This document shows positions 8,344 to 16,799 of a stretch of DNA of 64,000 nucleotides, in pieces. The translations under genes were made by a program, and so were the position numbers. The DNA comes from Nitrospira sp. (lineage in GTDB: Bacteria; Nitrospirota; Nitrospiria; Nitrospirales; Nitrospiraceae), in the NCBI GenBank assembly GCA_030123565.1, contig CP126122.1:1375001-1439000 (forward strand), read 5' to 3'. Under the pieces are notes generated by a model. The model was given only the letters and a program-made list of their open reading frames with translations, was not told the DNA's origin and made no database searches. Numbering within the stretch: the first letter of the stretch is position 1; each line of letters begins with the position of its first letter.

Positions 8344-8372
8344 ACGGTATCGTTTGAAAATAATCAAGTCAA
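8344..8372 (-). promoter_or_regulatory. Candidate promoter for the oxygenase-like gene
   Basis: On the minus strand, TTGACT (8367-8372), a 17-bp spacer and TACCGT (8344-8349). The -35 is good (5/6) and the -10 poor (3/6). It would leave a leader of about 10 nt before the GTG. Confidence 0.35.
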
Positions 8373-8623
8373 GAGAATGGTTGTATTTCGAATGGAGAAC
8401 GGGCCTAGGTCCCTGAGCGTCCGGAGGATCGAGATTGAAACGTGGTTCGTCAAGAGTTCTTTTATTTTTCGCTTGGTTGCGAGGTGATATCCGATCCGTT
8501 CGTGGCCAAGACGTTCTTGCCGTCAATCAAACATTATTTTTTTGTCAGGATAGGCTGGCCTGATTGAAGAAACAGCCTGCCCATCCGTTACCTGGATCGA
8601 ATCCACTCAACAGGAGATCTCTC

Positions 8624-8800
8624 ATGGAACAGTCACCGCCGGCCAGGGAGTTCGATGCCGATAATGCTCGTGCTCCCGGCATACCTCCCGCAGGAAAGCC
8701 GGTTGAACTGCCGAGGGTCGCGGTCATGAAATTTGAAAACGGAAAGACCGTCCATACGTTCCGCGAGCGTTTCACATATCCTGCCGTCGTGCCTGCTTGA
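8624..8800 (+). CDS. 58-residue ORF resembling the tail of an NTF2/SnoaL-like protein; possible remnant
   Basis: ATG at 8624 has an AGGAGA ribosome site 8 nt upstream, so it may be translated. The second half, GIPPAGKPVELPRVAVMKF then ENGKTVH, closely matches from memory the C-terminal strand pair of NTF2/SnoaL-like proteins often annotated as carboxymethylenebutenolidase-associated or ester cyclases. Those continue with HEHIYWDQAS, which is missing here. The N-terminal two thirds of that fold is absent. I read it as a gene fragment, possibly still expressed. The dodecin promoter overlaps its stop codon. Confidence 0.5.
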   Translation: MEQSPPAREFDADNARAPGIPPAGKPVELPRVAVMKFENGKTVHTFRERFTYPAVVPA

Positions 8801-8825
8801 CAGTTCTTCCCGGTCGGCCTAGCCT
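8797..8825 (+). promoter_or_regulatory. Candidate sigma-70 promoter for dodecin
   Basis: Perfect TTGACA (8797-8802), 17-bp spacer, TAGCCT (8820-8825), about 45 bp before the dodecin ATG. The -10 is weak (3/6). Confidence 0.5.
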
Positions 8826-8869
8826 GTTGGCGACGATGGCACCATCCACCATCCAACCGGGAGGTCATC

Positions 8870-9073
8870 ATGTCTGTTGCACGCGTGACGGAAATCATTG
8901 CCGCTTCGCCGAAGAGCTTTGATGACGCGATTCACATCGGCGTCGCCCGCGCGAACAAGACGCTGCAGAACGTGAAGAGCGCCTGGGTCGAGGACCAGAA
9001 GGTGGATATCGAAGACGGAAAAATCACGCAGTATCGCGTGGCCTTGAAGGTCACGTTCGTCCTGAAGGACTAG
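8870..9073 (+). CDS. Dodecin family flavin-binding protein
   Basis: Dodecins assemble into hollow 12-mers that store or buffer flavins in the cytoplasm. The 67-residue length is typical. The family pattern is clear: S-x-x-S-F-D-D-A-I, ARANKTLQNVKSAWVEDQKV with the flavin-stacking Trp (residue 39), and a final strand YRVALKVTFVL. ATG at 8870 follows GGGAGG. Only 9 bp separate it from the next small gene, so they form a two-gene unit. Confidence 0.92.
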   Translation: MSVARVTEIIAASPKSFDDAIHIGVARANKTLQNVKSAWVEDQKVDIEDGKITQYRVALKVTFVLKD

Positions 9074-9082
9074 GGGCACATC

Positions 9083-9259
9083 ATGAAGAATGTCGAGATG
9101 ATCCTCGAAGGGACCATGCTCACGATCAAGGTGGACCTCACGAAGGAGTTCGGGCCTTCGGCATCCGGCAAGACCACCATCATCGCCTCGACGGAGGGCA
9201 ACGTCACCGTTCCAGGCCGGGAGGAAAAAATCGGGTTGAATGTGTACCGGAAGAAGTGA
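9083..9259 (+). CDS. 58-residue conserved hypothetical protein
   Basis: A short conserved protein of unknown function. The segment KEFGPSASGKTTIIASTEGN followed by V-P-G-R and IGLNVYRKK matches a widespread small bacterial and archaeal family as I remember it. SGKTT looks like part of a P-loop but the protein is far too short to be an ATPase. It has no membrane helix or signal. It sits 9 bp behind dodecin, probably in the same transcript. Confidence 0.7.
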   Translation: MKNVEMILEGTMLTIKVDLTKEFGPSASGKTTIIASTEGNVTVPGREEKIGLNVYRKK

Positions 9260-9378
9260 CGGCTTGAAGGGCAGAACCGGCGGCCGACGGTTCCGGCTTC
9301 TTGTCGTCGAACAGAGGACAATGCGTCCGTAACGGTGGACCGTCTCAGACGATTCCTTTGCTGAAGTCGTGGACCGCC

Positions 9379-10944
9379 ATGTCTATGACCGCCGGTCAAG
9401 TGCCTCAGCCTCCTCCACCTGCCATCCTCATCGTAGACGACGATCCCGACATTGCCCTCGTGCTGCACGATCTTCTGTCCCACGCCGGCTACCGTGTGGA
9501 GGTGGCCGGCACCGGCGCGGAGGCGCTGGCCAAGGCGAAATCAGAGTCGTTTGCGGCCGCGCTGCTGGATTTGATGCTGCCCGACATGGACGGCCTGTCC
9601 GTCCTGACCCTGCTGAAAGAGATCGATCCCGTGTTGCCGGTCATCATGTTGACCGCGTTCGTCGAGGTGGCGAAGAAACATGGATCGCTGACCGAGGGCG
9701 CCTTTGGGTACTTGACCAAGCCCTATGATGCAGAAGAGTTGAAAGCGCTGATCCGCCGCGCGGTGGGGTTGAAAGACCTCTCCGTCGAGGCTGCCGCAAC
9801 CAAACAGGCCTTGACGGCCAGTGAGGAACGGTTTCGCGAGGTCGTGCAGACCGCTCCCGACGCGATCGTGCTCGCCGACGAGGACGGACACATTTTGTCG
9901 TGGAACGGGGCGGCCGAGCGGCTGTTCGGGTATGCGGCTGGCGAGGTGCTGGGACAGTCGCTGACCATGATCATGCCGGAGCGGTATCGCGTGAACCATG
10001 AGCGGGCGTTGGAACGAGTCCGCACGACCGGAGAGGTGCGCCTCAAGGGCGCCATCGTCACGATGCACGGTCTGCACAAAGAGGGCCGGGAATTTCCGAT
10101 CGAGATGTCGCTCAGCAGTTGGATCTCCGGCGGCAGGCGGTTCCACTGCGGCATCGCACGGGATATCACGGCCAGGAAAGAAGCGGAGGCGCGTCTGCTG
10201 CAGCAACAGATCGAGCAACAGGTGTTGTTGGATTTGATGCCCGCGATGGTCTGGTACAAGGACCCCCACAATCGTATCCTGCGGGCGAACCGGCGCGCGG
10301 CCGAATCCATCGACAAGACCGTCGCCGACCTCGAAGGACGGCGGACCGAAGAATTCTATCCGGAGGAGGCCGAGAAATATCACCAGGACGATCTGGAGGT
10401 GATCGTGTCGGGCCGACCGAAACTCGGGATCATCGAACGCTATCAAACGGGGACCGGTGAAAAACGTTGGGTGCAGACCGACAAGGTGCCCTATCCCGAT
10501 ACGCAGGGCAACATCCTCGGCGTGCTGGTGTTCGCGCAAGACATCACGGAGCGGAAACGGACCGAAGAGGCGCTGCGCGAGAGCGAGGAGCGCCTGAGGG
10601 CCGTGGTGGAAGCCGCACCGAACGGCATCATCCTGGTCGATGCCGAGGGAAAGATTCTGCTGGCCAATGCCCGGTTCGAAGCACAATTCGGGTATGGTCG
10701 CCACGAACTCCTCGGACAATCCATCGACCGGCTCATTCCCGAGCGGTTGCGCGCCGGAGATCCCCGACAGCGTTCCGTCTTTCCGACCAATCCCGCTCAC
10801 CTGTCACTGGGGAACCGCCGCGATCTCGTCGGCTTGCGAAAAGACGGCACGGAATTTCCCCTTGCGATCACCCTCACGCCGCCGACAACGGCGGATGGGA
10901 TCTTCGTCCTGTCGTCCATCCACGACATTCAAGGCGCTGCATGA
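9379..10944 (+). CDS. Receiver-PAS-PAS-PAS signalling protein without output domain
   Basis: A 521-residue cytoplasmic sensor. An N-terminal receiver domain (about 12-130; ILIVDDDPD acidic pocket, phospho-acceptor Asp in LLDLMLPDMDG, conserved Lys in LTKPYD) is followed by three PAS domains (about 155-275, 285-395, 405-520), the first two ending in DIT-type linkers (RDITARK, QDITERK). No HisKA, HATPase, GGDEF, EAL or DNA-binding domain follows, so it must work by protein contacts or as an adaptor. ATG at 9379 is chosen because the receiver starts soon after. Its TGA overlaps the ATG of the next gene (ATGA), implying translational coupling. Confidence 0.85.
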   Translation: MSMTAGQVPQPPPPAILIVDDDPDIALVLHDLLSHAGYRVEVAGTGAEALAKAKSESFAAALLDLMLPDMDGLSVLTLLKEIDPVLPVIMLTAFVEVAKKHGSLTEGAFGYLTKPYDAEELKALIRRAVGLKDLSVEAAATKQALTASEERFREVVQTAPDAIVLADEDGHILSWNGAAERLFGYAAGEVLGQSLTMIMPERYRVNHERALERVRTTGEVRLKGAIVTMHGLHKEGREFPIEMSLSSWISGGRRFHCGIARDITARKEAEARLLQQQIEQQVLLDLMPAMVWYKDPHNRILRANRRAAESIDKTVADLEGRRTEEFYPEEAEKYHQDDLEVIVSGRPKLGIIERYQTGTGEKRWVQTDKVPYPDTQGNILGVLVFAQDITERKRTEEALRESEERLRAVVEAAPNGIILVDAEGKILLANARFEAQFGYGRHELLGQSIDRLIPERLRAGDPRQRSVFPTNPAHLSLGNRRDLVGLRKDGTEFPLAITLTPPTTADGIFVLSSIHDIQGAA

Positions 10945-11414
10945 ATCTTCGTGTGGCGCTGATCGGTTTGCTGTCGGGCTTCATCGGTCTTCTGTTGGTG
11001 ATGGGAGCCAGGGCGTTCGTTCGCTGGCTGCAGATATATTATCCTCGCCGCGCTGCCGCCGTTCTCCTGACATTGGGGACGGCCATCGTGGGGGCAGGGT
11101 GGCTGATTACCATGGAGGTTCTAGACCGGCCAGATTTTCAACCCAACGATCTGATCACGCTGCAGGAGCCGGTGGTGGCCATGACCATCCCCGCCGACCG
11201 TGGGTCGCGCAGCATGACCTGTGTGATGGATCTCCATGAACATCTCGGCCTGCTGGAAGTGGAGCGTGAGGCCGGTACCATGAAGGCCCTGGTCGAAAGC
11301 AACAATGCCTCCGAACCGTCCTATTGCCCAGTCGGTGCAGAGGTTCGTATCGAGCTGAGTCGGCTCCATCGCATGACGGTCACGCGCAGGCAGACGGAAG
11401 CCACCAGGCCATAG
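10941..11414 (+). CDS. Membrane protein coupled to the receiver-PAS gene, unknown function
   Basis: A 157-residue protein with two membrane helices (about 5-22 and 36-58), then a roughly 95-residue soluble domain that does not match a family I know. The ATG overlaps the stop of the receiver-PAS gene by ATGA, so the two are almost certainly co-expressed, and it is a candidate partner for that output-less regulator. It ends 2 bp from a convergent gene. Confidence 0.7.
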   Translation: MNLRVALIGLLSGFIGLLLVMGARAFVRWLQIYYPRRAAAVLLTLGTAIVGAGWLITMEVLDRPDFQPNDLITLQEPVVAMTIPADRGSRSMTCVMDLHEHLGLLEVEREAGTMKALVESNNASEPSYCPVGAEVRIELSRLHRMTVTRRQTEATRP

Positions 11415-11416
11415 GG

Positions 11417-11854
11417 TTACTGAACGATGATGGACCCCTGTTTCCTGTCCAGGCTTCCGTTGGTTTCGGACGAGGGGCGCACCGAATAACTCACGGTTCC
11501 CACGCGGCTGAAACAGAGGCCCGCCGTCTCGTTGCTGGCCAGTGTGGTGGAATTGTCCACTCCCATGCCCATGGCTTTAGAGAAACCGTTCCGGCAGGAC
11601 ACATTGTGTTCCAGCGGACCATTGATGGTCACCGTGACGGAGTCTTGACGCTGATTGATCCAACGGACTTCATCTCCCGCCTGCACCGTCAACGCATCAG
11701 GGGTGATCGTATTGCTCACCACGATGTTTTTGACCATCCCGGTCTTGGTGCCGGCCTCCATTTCCGAGCGGGTTTTTGAAGCCGTCGGTGAATGGGAACA
11801 GGCAGCCAGCGAGAGCACCGCCAAGGCCATTATCGAATGAACGATCGTCTTCAT
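11417..11854 (-). CDS. Cupredoxin-like lipoprotein with conserved cysteine pair
   Basis: A 145-residue lipoprotein (signal peptide with lipobox LAAC, lipid-bearing Cys19). The mature part has a beta-sandwich pattern like plastocyanin-type proteins: a strand ending LTVQAGDEVRW and a late GSIIV. The usual His-Cys-His-Met copper ligands are not all present. Two other cysteines (VSCRNGFS and GLCFS) are shared with the paralogue at 16223-16657 and probably form a disulfide. A strong AAGGAGGA ribosome site precedes ATG at 11854. Function unknown; a periplasmic copper-type or structural role is only inferred from the fold. Confidence 0.7.
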   Translation of the reverse strand: MKTIVHSIMALAVLSLAACSHSPTASKTRSEMEAGTKTGMVKNIVVSNTITPDALTVQAGDEVRWINQRQDSVTVTINGPLEHNVSCRNGFSKAMGMGVDNSTTLASNETAGLCFSRVGTVSYSVRPSSETNGSLDRKQGSIIVQ

Positions 11855-12585
11855 GGGTCTTTCCTCCTTGATAAGGCAATGGTCGTTTCCCTTTCACGAC
11901 CCTGTCGCTCATATCTGTCACCTTCGATCCGCGCAATAGGCGTTCCGTTCGTCGGCTCTCGATTCGTTTCGTAATGCCACTGTACTGAGCCTGGTCGTGC
12001 CGCCGGTACTCGGGAAACCCCCGGTATGCACAGCATGATGCGCTGGTATCGATGGACAAGGCCGATCCGATCTTTTTTTTCGATGCGGGGCCAGCCGGCA
12101 TGCGGACAAGGAGAAGTCCTGGCCCGTCGCTATCGACCCCTTGACTCACAGTCATGGGAGGCCTATCGTATCGAGGTGGGAGGAGATAACGTCCCGAGGG
12201 AATATGTACATGAAGGGGATCGAGCGCTGAGGACGGTGTGCATGCCCAGCTGGTTCTGGGAAGCCTGAAATCCTCCCAAGATCTCCGCCGTATCTACCTC
12301 TCCTCGGTAGGTGCGTGCTCCTCCCACCTAAAAATTTTTTCTCATTGCGCCTCGCCGCCGAGTTCTTTGTTCCCATGTCGACCTCCACAATCCTGCCTGT
12401 CTCTGACTCCTGCTGTTCCCATGACCTTTGCGCAACAGTGAGCGGTGACGTGGTCTCGCATTCCGGAATGCCGTCAAGGCTTGACTCTCCCGTCCGTTCC
12501 CTGTAAACGACGAAGAGCGCACACATCGATTGCGGTGAGTGCCGAACGTTCTCGTTCGAATGGCGCCCATGACGTGAGAGGTTGA
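11855..12585. other. 731-bp intergenic region upstream of topoisomerase VI
   Basis: No gene is supported here. Open frames on both strands have biased, Arg/Ser-rich translations. A weak hairpin (TAGGTG 12308-12313 with CACCTA 12325-12330) followed by AAAATTTTTT may be an intrinsic terminator or insulator, and a candidate promoter for the topoisomerase operon lies at 12481-12509. Confidence 0.5.
12481..12509 (+). promoter_or_regulatory. Candidate promoter for the topoisomerase VI operon
   Basis: TTGACT (12481-12486), 17-bp spacer, TAAACG (12504-12509). The -35 is strong and the -10 weak (3/6). It predicts a leader of about 70 nt. Confidence 0.45.
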
Positions 12586-14619
12586 ATGGCCACCAAGACA
12601 TCATCGACATCTGCTTCATCTTCGACCAAGCCCCGATCCCCAATCAGCGTCTCTGAACCGGCCGCCTCCCGAAAAAAATCTTCCAACGGGGAGAAGTCTG
12701 CGCCTGCGGTCACGGCCGTGGAGATGGGGGCGCGGCAGCGGGAGATTTCCGTCTCCGAGTTTTTCACCAAGAACCGCCACCTGCTCGGGTTCGATAATCC
12801 GCGGAAGGCGCTGTTGACCTGTGTCAAGGAAGCCGTGGACAACGCGCTCGATGCCTGCGAAGAAGCGGGCATTCTCCCGGACGTGACGGTGAAACTCGAC
12901 ACGTTGGCCGATGGGCCGGCGCCGGTCGCGCCGAGCCAGGCGACCCGTTTCCGGATCACCGTGACCGACAACGGGCCGGGCATCGTCCGCCAGCAGATTC
13001 CCCGCATCTTCGCCAAGCTGCTGTACGGCTCGAAATTCCACCGCATGCGCATGAGCCGGGGACAGCAGGGCATCGGCATTTCCGCCGCCGGGATGTACGG
13101 CCAGTTGACGACCGGCAAGCCGGTCAAGGTGATTTCCCGCACCGGACCGCGTGCGGCGGCGCATTATTTCGAGGTGCAGATCGACACGAAGAAAAACGAG
13201 CCGCTGGTGCACGAGAACAAACAGATCGACTGGGCGCAGCCCCAAGGCACGGAGGTGGTGCTCGAAGTGGAGGGTCGCTATCAGAAGGGCCGCGCCTCGG
13301 TCGATGAATGGCTGGAGCAAACGTCGATCGCGAATCCGCATGTGCGGCTGATCTATCGGACGCCGGAAGGAGAGACGAAAGAGTACCCCCGGACGTACCA
13401 CGAACTGCCGCCTTCACCGAGGGAGATCAAGCCGCATCCCTACGGGATCGAGTTCGGCGTGCTGCTCAAGATGTTGCAGGACACGAAGAGCCATACGGTC
13501 GCGGGTTTTCTGGCGAGCGACTTTTGCCGGGTCTCGCCGGCCCTGGCGGAGGAGATCTGCAAGGCGGCGAAACTGTCCCCTCACACCAAACCGCGCGAGG
13601 TGAGGCACCAGGCGGCTGAAACGCTCTACAAGACGATTCAGACGACCAAGATCATGGCGCCGCCGACGAACTGCATTTCGCCGATCGGCGAGAAGGCGAT
13701 TTTGTCCGGGCTGTACAAACAGATCAAGGGTGAATTCTATACGGCGGTGAGTCGTCCGCCCGCCGTGTATCGCGGGAACCCCTTCATCATCGAAGCGGGG
13801 CTGGCGTTCGGCAAGAATCCGGACGAGGCGGCGAAGCCGCAGCAGGCTGCCGTGCCCTTGGCGGAGGGCGAAGATCAGGATCACGATACCGAACTGGCGC
13901 GGGTGATTCGTTATGCCAACCGGGTGCCGTTGCTCTATCAACAATCGGCCTGCGCGACCTTCAAGGCGGTGCTCAGCACCACCTGGCGCAACTATGGCGT
14001 GACCCAGTCGCGCGGCGCACTTCCCGCCGGGCCGATGGTGATTTTCGTCCACATGGCTTCGGTCTGGGTGCCCTTCACCAGCGAGTCGAAGGAAGCGATC
14101 GCGGACTACGATGAAATCCAGAAGGAAATCACCCTAGCGCTGCGCGAGGCAGGTCGAAGGCTGGGCATCTTTCTGCGGCGGCGGGAACGGGCCGCCAGCG
14201 AATTCCGGCGGCGCAATATCTTCGATCTCTATATCGAAGAGGTGGTGGAGGCCTGCAATCGCCTGAAGGGCGGCAAGCTTCCCACGGAGAAATTGAAGGA
14301 GCAGTTGCACAAGATCGCCAGTTCACGGACCGGCGGACTCAAGACCGATGAAGCCTTGGGCAAAACCGGGACGGGCCCCGAAGGGTTGCCTCACTCGATC
14401 ATCGTGACGCCGGAGGGAATCGAAGGGGAAATCAAGGCGTCGGAGGAGGATCCGGCCCCGTCGAGCAAGACACCGCAGGCCTTGCCGGTTGCGAAGAGGA
14501 AGGCTTCGGCGAAGGCGGGGCAACAAGATTTGTTCGTCGAGGAGAAGTCGATCGGCAAGAAGACGACACCCGCAACGAGACGATCCAAACAATCCTCCGT
14601 CACCCGCAAAAGGAAATAG
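12586..14619 (+). CDS. top6B: DNA topoisomerase VI subunit B
   Basis: Subunit B is the ATP-driven GHKL clamp of a type IIB topoisomerase that passes one DNA duplex through another. At 677 residues it is longer than archaeal forms (about 530). A Ser/Lys-rich N-terminal extension (1-45) precedes the GHKL fold: N-box KEAVDNALDACEEAG, DNGPGI, and the glycine-rich RGQQGIGISAAGMYGQ. The transducer domain with a likely switch Lys (TFKAVLSTTWRNYGV) follows, and the last 80 residues are Lys/Pro-rich and probably disordered. ATG at 12586 follows GAGAGG. The A subunit starts 8 bp after the stop, so the pair is co-translated. Confidence 0.95.
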   Translation: MATKTSSTSASSSTKPRSPISVSEPAASRKKSSNGEKSAPAVTAVEMGARQREISVSEFFTKNRHLLGFDNPRKALLTCVKEAVDNALDACEEAGILPDVTVKLDTLADGPAPVAPSQATRFRITVTDNGPGIVRQQIPRIFAKLLYGSKFHRMRMSRGQQGIGISAAGMYGQLTTGKPVKVISRTGPRAAAHYFEVQIDTKKNEPLVHENKQIDWAQPQGTEVVLEVEGRYQKGRASVDEWLEQTSIANPHVRLIYRTPEGETKEYPRTYHELPPSPREIKPHPYGIEFGVLLKMLQDTKSHTVAGFLASDFCRVSPALAEEICKAAKLSPHTKPREVRHQAAETLYKTIQTTKIMAPPTNCISPIGEKAILSGLYKQIKGEFYTAVSRPPAVYRGNPFIIEAGLAFGKNPDEAAKPQQAAVPLAEGEDQDHDTELARVIRYANRVPLLYQQSACATFKAVLSTTWRNYGVTQSRGALPAGPMVIFVHMASVWVPFTSESKEAIADYDEIQKEITLALREAGRRLGIFLRRRERAASEFRRRNIFDLYIEEVVEACNRLKGGKLPTEKLKEQLHKIASSRTGGLKTDEALGKTGTGPEGLPHSIIVTPEGIEGEIKASEEDPAPSSKTPQALPVAKRKASAKAGQQDLFVEEKSIGKKTTPATRRSKQSSVTRKRK

Positions 14620-14627
14620 GACTGGCC

Positions 14628-15734
14628 ATGGCACAGACGAAACCGAAGAAGGACGGCGCGGTGGAGAAAAAACTCGTCGGTATGGCCGATGTAGTGATCG
14701 CGGCGGCGCAACGCGCCAAGGATCCGACCTTCGCGATTCCGATCCGCGCCCTGTCCAACGTGTCGTTCAACCCTCGCAGGGGTTTGATCGAGATGGGCGA
14801 CAAGAAGCAGGGCCGGTCGTTTTTCAACGTCGGCATGGCCAAGAAGTTCATGCAGACCATGCTGGTCGCCGATGCGCTCTCCGAACTGCAGCGGGCCGAC
14901 CTGACCACCTCGCTCAGGGAGATCTACTACCGCACGAAACACACCATCCAAGATTCCCACGAGAACACGTTCGACACGCAGGACGAGTCCGACCCGATCA
15001 TCGAGGATCTGGAAGTCTCGTTGGTCGCGCTCCGGGAAGAGCTCCATGTGCGGGCGGAGAACAGCGGCAGTATCGTGGGGCCGGTGGTCTTCGGCGACGA
15101 CGGCGACCGGGTGGATTGCGCCAAGCTGGGCAAGGGTGGGTATTCGGTCCCCTCGATCGTCGAGCCGGAATATCTGGAGATCCGCCGCTGCACGGCCGAC
15201 TTCGTGTTGTTGGTGGAAAAGGGCACGCAGTGGAACCGGCTCTCCGAAGACAAGTTCTGGCGACGCTACAACTGCGTGCTGCTGACCGGCAACGGCCAGC
15301 CTCCACGCGGCGTCCGCCGGTTGGCGCGCCGGCTCCATGAAGAGTACAAGCTCCCGGTCTATGTGCTGGTCGATAACGATCCCTGGGGCTACTACATCTA
15401 TTCAGTGGTGAAACAGGGCTCGATCAACCTCGCCTTCGAGAGCCAGCGGATGGCGATTCCCAAGGCCAAGTTCATCGGGCTTTCCAGCGCCGACCCAGAG
15501 CGGTATGAGCTGCCGCGCAACGTCGGCATCAAGCTGAACGAGAAGGACGTCACCCGCGCGAAGGAGCTGTTGAACTACCAGTGGTTCCAGAAACCGGCTT
15601 GGCAGCAGGAAATCAAACGGATGCTGACGAGCGGCCTCAAGTACGAACTGGACGCGCTCGCGAATAAGGACTTTCAATACTTGACCAAGAAATATCTGCC
15701 GCGCAAACTAAAGGAAAAGGACTGGTTGGATTAG
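14628..15734 (+). CDS. top6A: DNA topoisomerase VI subunit A (Spo11-like)
   Basis: Subunit A makes the double-strand break through a 5'-phosphotyrosyl link. The 368-residue protein has the winged-helix domain with the catalytic tyrosine in LREIYYRTKHT (Tyr100 or Tyr101) and a Toprim domain with the conserved Glu in LLVEKGTQW and the acidic D-x-D in VLVDNDPWGYYIY. All key residues are present, so the enzyme should be active with the upstream B subunit. ATG at 14628 follows AGGAAATAGG. Topoisomerase VI is typical of archaea and plants and scattered in bacteria. Confidence 0.95.
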   Translation: MAQTKPKKDGAVEKKLVGMADVVIAAAQRAKDPTFAIPIRALSNVSFNPRRGLIEMGDKKQGRSFFNVGMAKKFMQTMLVADALSELQRADLTTSLREIYYRTKHTIQDSHENTFDTQDESDPIIEDLEVSLVALREELHVRAENSGSIVGPVVFGDDGDRVDCAKLGKGGYSVPSIVEPEYLEIRRCTADFVLLVEKGTQWNRLSEDKFWRRYNCVLLTGNGQPPRGVRRLARRLHEEYKLPVYVLVDNDPWGYYIYSVVKQGSINLAFESQRMAIPKAKFIGLSSADPERYELPRNVGIKLNEKDVTRAKELLNYQWFQKPAWQQEIKRMLTSGLKYELDALANKDFQYLTKKYLPRKLKEKDWLD

Positions 15735-15745
15735 GGGGAGCCGGG

Positions 15746-16171
15746 TTGAGGCGAGATCGACGATACCACATCCTGGTTGTTGGTGCCGGTCTTCTCTCCC
15801 TGACCATTGGATTGGGTCTGTGGGCGGTTCCGATCCTCTGTGTCGCCCAGACCCCGTCGCTTCCATCCGGACCACAGAATCAGCCGGGACAGAATCCCCA
15901 GCCCCTGGGAACCTTACCGATTCCGAATCCCCTCGCAGCACAGTCTTCTTCCGTTACTTCGACCGCCTCAGGCGCCGGCGTCCCGCAGGGCGTGACCATT
16001 CCCTCCAGCCAGGGCAAGTCGTTCGGAACGGTCGGCAAAGGATTGCCTGGCATGACCGGCGGGCCTCAGCTCACGGCGCCGATGGGAGCTCAGGACCCAT
16101 CACCCCGCTACATGCGTCCACCGGTGATTGCGCCGCTCTTCTGTGATCCCTCGGTAAATATTCCCTGTTGA
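15746..16171 (+). CDS. Secreted proline-rich hypothetical protein
   Basis: A 141-residue protein with an N-terminal signal sequence (basic RRDRR then a hydrophobic stretch to about residue 33, ending CVAQT). The rest is Pro/Gly/Ser/Gln-rich without a recognised domain, finishing with two cysteines (FCDPSVNIPC). The start is TTG at 15746, supported by AGGGGGAG 6 nt upstream. It begins 11 bp after top6A and may be read through from it, although no functional link is evident. Confidence 0.6.
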   Translation: MRRDRRYHILVVGAGLLSLTIGLGLWAVPILCVAQTPSLPSGPQNQPGQNPQPLGTLPIPNPLAAQSSSVTSTASGAGVPQGVTIPSSQGKSFGTVGKGLPGMTGGPQLTAPMGAQDPSPRYMRPPVIAPLFCDPSVNIPC

Positions 16172-16222
16172 CGAGGCTGCTGCCGCCTGTACCGCTCTGG
16201 AATGGCCGTCACGGTCCGGTGG

Positions 16223-16657
16223 TTACAACGTTTGTCTCAACGGGCGGGCCGGTTCGATGCGGATGCTTCCCGTGGGCGTCATCGCGCCTTGTGGATTGTC
16301 CGCATCGAGCCAGACATTGAAGCGAATGAGGGTAGGTTTCGAGAAGCAGAGGCTGACATATTGCAGGGGGGCGATCGTGACCGTGTCTTGCAGCACCCCG
16401 AGTTGCGAGAAACCCTTGTCGCAAGCGATCAACTCGGGTTTGTTTTCTTCGAGCAGCCGCAGGCGAACCGGATTTTGGTTGAGGTTTTGCCAGCGGACTT
16501 CATCGCCGATCTGTACGATCAGGTGACGCGGGGCGACCTCCGTCCGGATGTTGACATACCGGACCATGCCGGTGAGGTTGGTGGCGCGGTTGTGGCTGCA
16601 GCCGACCTCCAAGCCGACTGTGAGCAGGGCGAACATGACGAGGATGGCGCGTACCAT
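16223..16657 (-). CDS. Cupredoxin-like lipoprotein, paralogue of the 11417 gene
   Basis: A 144-residue lipoprotein: hydrophobic signal then Cys in EVGCSHN. The mature domain aligns by eye with the 11417-11854 protein over GMV, V-Q-x-GDEVRW, a Cys followed by x-x-GFS, an LCFS motif, and a closing GSI. The shared cysteine pair suggests a disulfide. ATG at 16657 is preferred because the signal peptide starts there; GTG at 16684 is an alternative. No clear ribosome site is seen. The two copies sit on opposite sides of the topoisomerase VI operon. Function unknown. Confidence 0.65.
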   Translation of the reverse strand: MVRAILVMFALLTVGLEVGCSHNRATNLTGMVRYVNIRTEVAPRHLIVQIGDEVRWQNLNQNPVRLRLLEENKPELIACDKGFSQLGVLQDTVTIAPLQYVSLCFSKPTLIRFNVWLDADNPQGAMTPTGSIRIEPARPLRQTL

Positions 16658-16799
16658 GGGCGATTCTACAAAAAGTCGCTGCACGGCGCCAACTAGGATG
16701 GTTCCCAGGTGCGACCGGAGTCGCGGTTCCCGTCAACCTTGGCGGTCGAGCTTCGTTCATGCGAATGAGGCAGTTTGCTTGCCCAGCCGGTGAGGCACG

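Noticed and set aside
9541..10800. A 419-codon minus-strand open frame
   Set aside because: It is antisense to the receiver-PAS gene and has the His/Arg/Gln-rich composition typical of shadow frames in GC-rich genes.
12308..12340. Hairpin followed by AAAATTTTTT
   Set aside because: The stem is only 6 bp and no gene ends nearby on either strand, so it is not listed as a terminator.
12152..12643. A minus-strand open frame in the gap before topoisomerase VI
   Set aside because: It overlaps the start of top6B, has no ribosome site, and its translation looks random.
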